From: an uncultured Blautia sp.
Lineage (GTDB): Bacteria > Bacillota > Clostridia > Lachnospirales > Lachnospiraceae
Assembly: GCA_934437695.1 (NCBI GenBank)
Contig: CAKSAW010000040.1
Span: 1-9,753 of the forward strand
Length of the DNA stretch: 9,753 nucleotides
Direction: 5' to 3'
Part shown: positions 5,470-9,753 of the stretch, in pieces
Layout: each line of letters begins with the position of its first letter
Position numbering within the stretch: the stretch's first letter is position 1
Position numbers and translations under genes: made by a program
Notes under the pieces: model-generated
Told to the model about the DNA's origin: nothing
The model's database searches: none
What the model saw: the letters and a program-made list of their open reading frames with translations, nothing else

Positions 5470-7140
5470 ATGAGCTGGTATAACGAAGCTATTTTTTATC
5501 ACATTTATCCACTGGGTTTAACCGGTGCACCTAAAACAAATGATTACAGTGTTCCGGTATCCCGCCTGAACACTTTAACCCCATGGATAGACCATATTAA
5601 AGAAATCGGATGTACTGCATTATACATCGGTCCTTTATTCGAGAGTGTGGGACATGGATATGAAACCACTGATTATAAAAAACTGGATTCTCGTCTGGGT
5701 ACCAATGAAGACCTTAAAAATTTTGTTACAGCCTGTCATAAAAAAGGAATCAAGGTTATCTTTGATGGTGTATTCAATCATACAGGACGTGATTTCTTTG
5801 CATTTAAAGATATTCAGCAGAACCGTGAGCATTCCAGATATCTGAACTGGTATTGTAATGTGAATTTCTGGGGAAACAACGAATATAATGATGGATTTTC
5901 CTATGATAACTGGGGTGGCTATAATCTTCTGATAAAATTGAATCAGAAAAATCCTGAAGTACAGGATTATATCTGTAATGTGATCCGCTTCTGGGTTTCA
6001 GAATTTGATGTAGACGGAATCCGTCTGGATGCAGCTGATGTCCTTGATTTTGATTTTATGCGTGCTCTTCGCCGCACAGCAGAAGAAGTAAAGGAAGATT
6101 TCTGGCTGATGGGAGAGGTAATTCATGGTGATTACAGTCGCTGGGTCAATGGCGAAACACTTCATAGTGTAACAAATTATGCACTGCATAAGGCACTTTA
6201 CAGTGGGCATAATGATCATAATTATTTTGAGATTGCCCATACTGTGAAATATCTACTGAACATGGGAGATCTGGATCTTTATAATTTTGTAGATAACCAT
6301 GATGTAGAACGTATTTATACAAAACTTTCAAATAAAGCACATTTTGCTCCTGTTCATGTATTGCTTTATACACTTCCGGGAGTTCCGAGTATTTATTATG
6401 GTTCTGAATTTGGTATTGAAGGAAAGAAAGAAAAATATTCTGATGACAGTCTCAGACCTGCTCTGGACCTTGAGGATTATGCAGATGCATCCAAAAAGAA
6501 TCCGTGTACAGCTCTGATCGCAGCTCTTGGAAAGGTAAGACAGCATACACCGGCTTTAAGTTATGGCAGTTACGCAGAGCTTATGCTTACAAACCGTCAG
6601 TATGCATTTGCCCGTGATCTTGAGGGAGTCCGCGTGATCGTTACCGTAAATAATGATGACAATGAGGCGGGCATGAGCCTTCAGGCAGGAAACTGTGCGG
6701 AATATGTGGGAACACTTACTGGACAGAGGGTCTCTGTTGAGGGGGGACGTATTAATGTTACAGTAGCTGCCAACAGCGGGGAAATCTGGGTTCCGGCAGA
6801 AGGAATGCCTGAGTATGTGCCTGTAAAAACTGAAAACATAACTGACAATCCTGTTATTAAGGATTCTGCCATTGAGGAAGCTCCTGCAATACAGCAGGCA
6901 GAAATTGCCATAGAGGAAACTGCTGCGGCAAAATCGGTTCATGCAGATGGAGATCCTTCAGAGAAAACTTCTGTAGTTGATCTTAATAAAACTCCGGAAG
7001 ATATGACTGTAGAGGAATTGCAGCGTGCTATTCTTGACAGGATGGCGAAAAATGGTCCGGTCACTGATCAGATGAAGAAAACAGTATATGATAATGTATG
7101 GCATGATTCTCTTGTGAACTGGCTGAAGAGTTTTCAATAA
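5470..7140 (+). CDS. Intracellular GH13 alpha-amylase family enzyme with C-terminal extension
   Basis: 556 residues, no signal peptide, so cytoplasmic alpha-glucan or maltodextrin hydrolysis (or transfer) is expected. The GH13 barrel motifs are complete: DGVFNH (region I, Asp 99, His 104), LIKLNQKNPEV (154-164), GIRLDAAD with nucleophile Asp 187, GEVIHGD with acid/base Glu 216, and FVDNHD (273-278) with transition-state stabiliser Asp 278. A beta domain C follows to about residue 445. The KLN-x3-PEV motif resembles neopullulanase/cyclomaltodextrinase members, but the N-terminal CBM34 domain of those is absent. Residues 447-505 are an acidic, Ala/Glu-rich linker, and 510-556 a helical end (MTVEELQRAILDRMAK...) not typical of GH13. 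I chose ATG 5470: GAGGTG (5458-5463) lies 6 bases upstream, while a GTG at 5461 overlaps that site. Exact substrate is not decidable from sequence. Confidence 0.92.
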   Translation: MSWYNEAIFYHIYPLGLTGAPKTNDYSVPVSRLNTLTPWIDHIKEIGCTALYIGPLFESVGHGYETTDYKKLDSRLGTNEDLKNFVTACHKKGIKVIFDGVFNHTGRDFFAFKDIQQNREHSRYLNWYCNVNFWGNNEYNDGFSYDNWGGYNLLIKLNQKNPEVQDYICNVIRFWVSEFDVDGIRLDAADVLDFDFMRALRRTAEEVKEDFWLMGEVIHGDYSRWVNGETLHSVTNYALHKALYSGHNDHNYFEIAHTVKYLLNMGDLDLYNFVDNHDVERIYTKLSNKAHFAPVHVLLYTLPGVPSIYYGSEFGIEGKKEKYSDDSLRPALDLEDYADASKKNPCTALIAALGKVRQHTPALSYGSYAELMLTNRQYAFARDLEGVRVIVTVNNDDNEAGMSLQAGNCAEYVGTLTGQRVSVEGGRINVTVAANSGEIWVPAEGMPEYVPVKTENITDNPVIKDSAIEEAPAIQQAEIAIEETAAAKSVHADGDPSEKTSVVDLNKTPEDMTVEELQRAILDRMAKNGPVTDQMKKTVYDNVWHDSLVNWLKSFQ

Positions 7141-7162
7141 ATTAATGTAAATTAATTTTTTT
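7139..7162 (+). terminator. Possible weak terminator after the GH13 gene
   Basis: AAATTAAT (7139-7146) and ATTAATTT (7151-7158) form an 8-base stem with a GTAA loop, overlapping a T-run to 7162. The stem contains only A-T pairs, so it is weak, but its place directly after the stop codon and before the RidA promoter fits a terminator. Confidence 0.35.
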
Positions 7163-7166
7163 GGCA

Positions 7167-7195
7167 TTGACTAAATATTTTTTTGGTGATAATAT
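7167..7195 (+). promoter_or_regulatory. RidA promoter
   Basis: TTGACT (7167-7172), a 17-base spacer and TAATAT (7190-7195) preceded by TGA, an extended -10. The -35 is a five-of-six match and the spacing is ideal. It would start the transcript about 40 bases before the RidA ATG. Confidence 0.6.
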
Positions 7196-7239
7196 AAAGA
7201 CATCTTAAATATATAAAAATCGTACGGGAGGAATTACTT

Positions 7240-7614
7240 ATGAAAACACTTGAAACTAAAAATGCACCAGCAGCAATCGGACCATATTCCCAGGCAAAAA
7301 TGACAGGAAACTTTGTATTTGCATCCGGTCAGATTCCTGTAGACCCGGCAACAGGCGAGGTTGCCGGCGATAAGATTGAAACTCAGGCAGAGCAGTCCTG
7401 TAAAAATGTAGGTGCGATTCTCGAAGAAGCAGGACTTACTTTTGATAATGTTATCAAAACAACATGCTTCCTTGCTGATATGGCAGATTTTGCTGCATTT
7501 AACGCAGTATATGAGAAATATTTTACAAGTAAACCAGCACGTTCCTGTGTTGCTGTAAAACAGCTTCCAAAGAATGTTCTCTGTGAAGTAGAAGCAATCG
7601 CAGTTGTTGAGTAA
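7240..7614 (+). CDS. ridA: RidA family enamine/imine deaminase
   Basis: 124 residues, the usual length for RidA (YjgF/YER057c/UK114). The enzyme hydrolyses reactive 2-aminoacrylate and related imines made by PLP enzymes such as threonine or serine dehydratase, giving 2-oxo acids and ammonia, and works as a cytoplasmic trimer. Visible signatures: IGPYSQA (13-19), ASGQIPVDP (28-36), and PARSCVAV (99-106) with Arg 101, the conserved Arg that binds the substrate carboxylate, followed by EVEAIA (116-121) with Glu 118. The start ATG 7240 has GGGAGG at 7226-7231, 8 bases away. It has its own promoter and a strong terminator, so its position after the GH13 gene does not imply a shared pathway. Some RidA paralogues lack deaminase activity, but here the key Arg is present. 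Confidence 0.95.
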   Translation: MKTLETKNAPAAIGPYSQAKMTGNFVFASGQIPVDPATGEVAGDKIETQAEQSCKNVGAILEEAGLTFDNVIKTTCFLADMADFAAFNAVYEKYFTSKPARSCVAVKQLPKNVLCEVEAIAVVE

Positions 7615-7666
7615 TTATAGCTGTCCGGCAGTTATCACAGATATACAAATCAAATAATATAATGAC

Positions 7667-7699
7667 AAGGAGGAATGTTTTGGCATTCCTCCTTTTATT
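7667..7699 (+). terminator. Intrinsic terminator after ridA
   Basis: AAGGAGGAATG (7667-7677) pairs perfectly with CATTCCTCCTT (7684-7694) around a 6-base loop, ending in TTTTATT. The left arm contains a Shine-Dalgarno-like AGGAGG, but no start codon opens a frame there, so it belongs to the hairpin. Confidence 0.88.
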
Positions 7700-7755
7700 G
7701 TGAAAATAAATACGATTACTGTCAGAAGTGTTAGTGCAAAATCAGATTATTCACG

Positions 7756-7761
7756 TATAAT
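7756..7761 (+). promoter_or_regulatory. Candidate -10 for the lipocalin-like gene
   Basis: A perfect TATAAT lies 118 bases before the ATG at 7880, after the ridA terminator. No good -35 is present 16-18 bases upstream, so activator help or another start is possible. The remaining leader (7762-7879) shows no obvious riboswitch-like structure. Confidence 0.35.
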
Positions 7762-7879
7762 AATAATCAAAGATACATTACTTTCTGAAAGAACTTGCAC
7801 AGATAAAAAAGAAAGTATGAAATGTAACTGTTAAGTGAAACAATATCACAGCTAAACATGAGAGAAAGGAGTGTTGATT

Positions 7880-8752
7880 ATGGGTAAAAAAATGAATTTC
7901 TGGGCAGCAGGTGTATTGGGAGTTATGATCGCAGGTCTTGTCAGTGTGAATGTTTATGCGCTGGAAGATAAGGATGTAGTTGGCACCTGGTATGTAAACA
8001 GTGTATCTATGGATGGTGAACATTCATTCCACCCTGGAGCTATGAGTATGGAAATGACATTTGACTTTGCAGAAGACGGTAAAGGCGAAATGAAAAATGC
8101 CATGGGAGATTATGAACCGGAGATCAGTGAAATAGAATGGAAGATAGACGGTGATAAACTGTTGATCATAGACGGTGATGATACTGTGGAAGGTGACTAT
8201 TCAGATGGAACGATCTCCATGGAGGCCGGTGGAATGAATATGGTTATCAGCCGGGAAAAAGAAGAATTTGTACCTTATGTACCTGGCAAAGCTGTCAAAG
8301 AACCAGACCTGAAGGATTTTGATGGTGAATGGCACAGTACTCTGATGGATGCTTTTGGAATGCAGATGCCTACTGCAGCCGGAATCTCAGATCTGGAGAT
8401 GATCATTTCCATTTCAGACGGAAAGGCATCTCTTACAATGATCGAAAGTGGTACGGAGACAAAGGCTGATCTTGAAGGTGACCTTGAAGATAATGCATTA
8501 GTATTAAAATCTACAACAGAGGCAGAGGATAACTCAGAGGATGATTCAGAGGAAAATTACAGCTATTTCAGTACAGATGTTATGAGATTTTATCTGCTGG
8601 ATGATGGCATCTTATGCTTCACAACAGGGGATAGCCTGGATGCAGAAGAAACTGAGGAAACTAATGAAGCAGATGGTGATGATGAAGATCCTTTTGCTGG
8701 TATGGACTTTTCAATGAAAGTATATTTCGAGAAATTAGAACTTGTAGAATAA
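7880..8752 (+). CDS. Secreted protein with two lipocalin-like repeats, unknown function
   Basis: 290 residues. Residues 1-27 are a signal peptide (MGKKMNF, hydrophobic core, likely cut after VYA), with no lipobox Cys. The mature part has two related beta-rich units. Unit 1, about 32-125, opens VVGTWYVNSVSMDG and contains MTFDFAEDGKGEM, IEWKIDGDKLLI and a closing MNMVISR strand. Unit 2, about 146-288, opens FDGEWHSTLMDAFG and contains LEMIISISDGKASLTM, LEGDLEDNALVLK and a closing MKVYFEKLEL. The opening GTW/GEW followed by alternating strands is how lipocalin-like domains look, so a small-ligand-binding role is possible but unproven. Acidic loops (214-228, 255-272) are rich in Glu, Asp and Asn. 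The start ATG 7880 has AAAGGAG at 7865-7871, 8 bases away; the GTG at 7871 overlaps that site. The next gene begins 45 bases later without a terminator, so the two are probably co-transcribed. Confidence 0.75.
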   Translation: MGKKMNFWAAGVLGVMIAGLVSVNVYALEDKDVVGTWYVNSVSMDGEHSFHPGAMSMEMTFDFAEDGKGEMKNAMGDYEPEISEIEWKIDGDKLLIIDGDDTVEGDYSDGTISMEAGGMNMVISREKEEFVPYVPGKAVKEPDLKDFDGEWHSTLMDAFGMQMPTAAGISDLEMIISISDGKASLTMIESGTETKADLEGDLEDNALVLKSTTEAEDNSEDDSEENYSYFSTDVMRFYLLDDGILCFTTGDSLDAEETEETNEADGDDEDPFAGMDFSMKVYFEKLELVE

Positions 8753-8797
8753 AATAAAAGAACAGGATTTTAATTATGGTCAAAGGAGGTTTCAGGG

Positions 8798-9753
8798 ATG
8801 GGATTATTTGATAAAAAGAACTGTGATATCTGTGGCGAAAAAATCGGGCTTTTAGGAAACCGTAAGCTGGATGACGGTAATCTGTGCAAGGATTGTGCTA
8901 AAAAGCTTTCACCCTGGTTTGAAGAAAGACGCCACAGTACTGTGGAAGATATAAAAAGACAGCTGGCATACAGAGAAGAGAACAAAAAAGCTGTGCGGAA
9001 TTTCAATGTTACGCGCGAGTTTGCAGGAGACAGTTACCATGTTTTTATCGATGATACCAAAGGGATGTTTGCTGTGGCACGCCGCCTGAACGAAGAGGAG
9101 AATCCTGATATTGTGGCATTGTCTGCTGTGACTTCCTGCAGAATGGAGATTGATGAACAGCGGGAGGAAGAAGAGTATAAAGATAGCAACGGACAGTCCA
9201 GATCCTATATTCCTCCAAGATATAATTATTCCTATAATTATAAGATAAAACTGTCGGTCAATACTCCCTGGTTTGATGATATGGATTTTTCGCTTAACAC
9301 CTTCTCTGTAGATGGACAGGAACGCTCCAAAATGATGAAATATGAACAGATCGGAAATCAGATCGTATCGGCCTTTACCGGTATGCCGGCGCCTGCGTAC
9401 GGCAGTATGATGAATCAGGCTTATCCGCAACAGGGAGGAATGATGAACCAGGGTTACCCACAGCAGGGTAATATGATGAATCAGGGCTATCCACAGCAGG
9501 GTAATATGATGAATCAGGGCTATCCGCAGCAGGGTAATATGATGAATCAGGGCTATCCGCAGCAGGGAGGAATGATGAACCAGGGCTACCCGCAACAGGG
9601 AGGAATGATGAACCAGGGTTATCCGCAACAGGGAGGAATGATAAACCAGGGTTATCCGCAACAGGGAGGAATGATAAACCAGGGTTATCCGCAACCGGGT
9701 AATATGATGAACCAGGGTTATCCGCAGCAGGAAAGCATGATGAATCAGAATTA
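8798..9753 (+). CDS. DUF4428-type zinc-ribbon protein with YPQQG repeat tail, 3' end cut by window
   Basis: The frame runs from ATG 8798 to the window end, 318 codons with no stop. A strong AAAGGAGGT (8782-8790) lies 7 bases upstream. Residues 9-33 carry CDIC and CKDC, two Cys pairs (9, 12, 30, 33) around GLLGNRKLDDGNL, the zinc ribbon of DUF4428. Residues 41-68 are charged and helical. Residues 70-178 look like a compact beta domain (SYHVFIDDTKGMFAVARR; YKIKLSVNTPWFDDMDFSL), as in related proteins with a PH-like fold. From residue 201 the chain is low-complexity: a partial unit and then ten 11-residue repeats rich in Tyr, Pro, Gln, Gly, Asn and Met. No signal peptide, so cytoplasmic or membrane-associated on the inside. 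Function is unknown. It is probably the second gene of an operon with the lipocalin-like gene. Confidence 0.8.
   Translation, partial: MGLFDKKNCDICGEKIGLLGNRKLDDGNLCKDCAKKLSPWFEERRHSTVEDIKRQLAYREENKKAVRNFNVTREFAGDSYHVFIDDTKGMFAVARRLNEEENPDIVALSAVTSCRMEIDEQREEEEYKDSNGQSRSYIPPRYNYSYNYKIKLSVNTPWFDDMDFSLNTFSVDGQERSKMMKYEQIGNQIVSAFTGMPAPAYGSMMNQAYPQQGGMMNQGYPQQGNMMNQGYPQQGNMMNQGYPQQGNMMNQGYPQQGGMMNQGYPQQGGMMNQGYPQQGGMINQGYPQQGGMINQGYPQPGNMMNQGYPQQESMMNQN
9422..9751 (+). repeat. Ten tandem 33-base repeats encoding YPQQG(G/N)M(M/I)NQG
   Basis: Units of exactly 33 bases start at 9422, 9455, 9488, 9521, 9554, 9587, 9620, 9653, 9686 and 9719, and a partial copy (YGSMMNQA) precedes at 9398-9421. Units 2-4 share the GN variant (GGT AAT), units 1 and 5-8 the GG variant (GGA GGA), and units 7-8 share ATA for the second Met; unit 9 has Pro for Gln and unit 10 has ES. 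This pattern points to recent local duplication. The array may continue past the window. Confidence 0.97.

Noticed and set aside
5226..5483. 85-residue plus-strand frame before the GH13 gene
   Set aside because: No ribosome binding site, composition of AT-rich non-coding DNA, and it overlaps the GH13 start.
5319..5692. Fourteen-base direct repeat AAAAACTGGATTCT (near 5319 and 5679)
   Set aside because: One copy is inside the GH13 gene and one is intergenic; there are no flanking repeats or mobile element features, so chance is likely.
6556..6942. 128-residue minus-strand frame within the GH13 gene
   Set aside because: Antisense to a well-supported enzyme, Cys/His/Arg-rich without domain features or a ribosome binding site.
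7660..7700. AGGAGG as a ribosome binding site of a small gene
   Set aside because: It is one arm of a perfect terminator hairpin and no sensible frame opens after it.
8909..9694. 261-residue minus-strand open frame with LLRITLVYHSS-type repeats
   Set aside because: It is the antisense of the 33-base repeat array and zinc-ribbon gene. Its repeats only mirror the plus-strand repeats, it has no ribosome binding site, and the plus-strand frame has clear domains and a strong one.

Overview
The window looks like chromosomal DNA of a low-to-moderate-GC Gram-positive gut anaerobe, most likely a Lachnospiraceae (Blautia/Ruminococcus-like) clostridium. This is inferred from strong AGGAGG-type ribosome binding sites, sigma-A-like promoters with extended -10 elements, and gene families typical of that group: a tandem FMN-binding protein with a TPTPE linker, a ComEC-like secreted metallo-hydrolase, and a DUF4428-type zinc-ribbon protein. 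No rRNA, tRNA, CRISPR array, insertion sequence or phage gene was recognised.

Layout. Positions 1-588 hold the 3' end of a secreted FMN-binding protein, followed by a small heavy-metal-associated (HMA) protein (671-931) with its own promoter and a strong, probably bidirectional terminator. That terminator separates it from a convergent citrate synthase gene (1021-2400, minus strand). A regulatory-looking intergenic region of about 440 bases (2401-2840), with several inverted repeats, divides citrate synthase from a divergent acyl-CoA thioesterase (2841-3320). Two minus-strand genes follow, each as a separate unit: a secreted ComEC-like metallo-beta-lactamase-fold protein (3387-4505) and a short, extremely acidic exported protein (4666-5166).

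From 5470 on, all genes point right. They are an intracellular GH13 alpha-amylase-family enzyme with an unusual C-terminal extension (5470-7140), RidA (7240-7614) with its own promoter and terminator, a secreted protein with two lipocalin-like repeats (7880-8752), and a zinc-ribbon DUF4428-type protein (8798 to the window end). The last carries ten tandem 33-base repeats encoding YPQQG(G/N)M(M/I)NQG and is cut by the window edge. The last two genes probably form an operon: they are 45 bases apart with no terminator between.

How the genes relate. Most are housekeeping or single-gene units with no common pathway. Citrate synthase (2-oxoglutarate/glutamate supply), the thioesterase (acyl-CoA turnover), the GH13 enzyme (alpha-glucan use) and RidA (enamine/imine detoxification) are ordinary central-metabolism functions. 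The surface or secreted group (FMN-binding protein, metallo-hydrolase, acidic protein, lipocalin-like protein) is less well understood. No coherent new system is evident. The signals most worth a second look are the 33-base repeat tail, the dyads between citrate synthase and the thioesterase, the palindrome over the HMA promoter, and the GH13 C-terminal extension.
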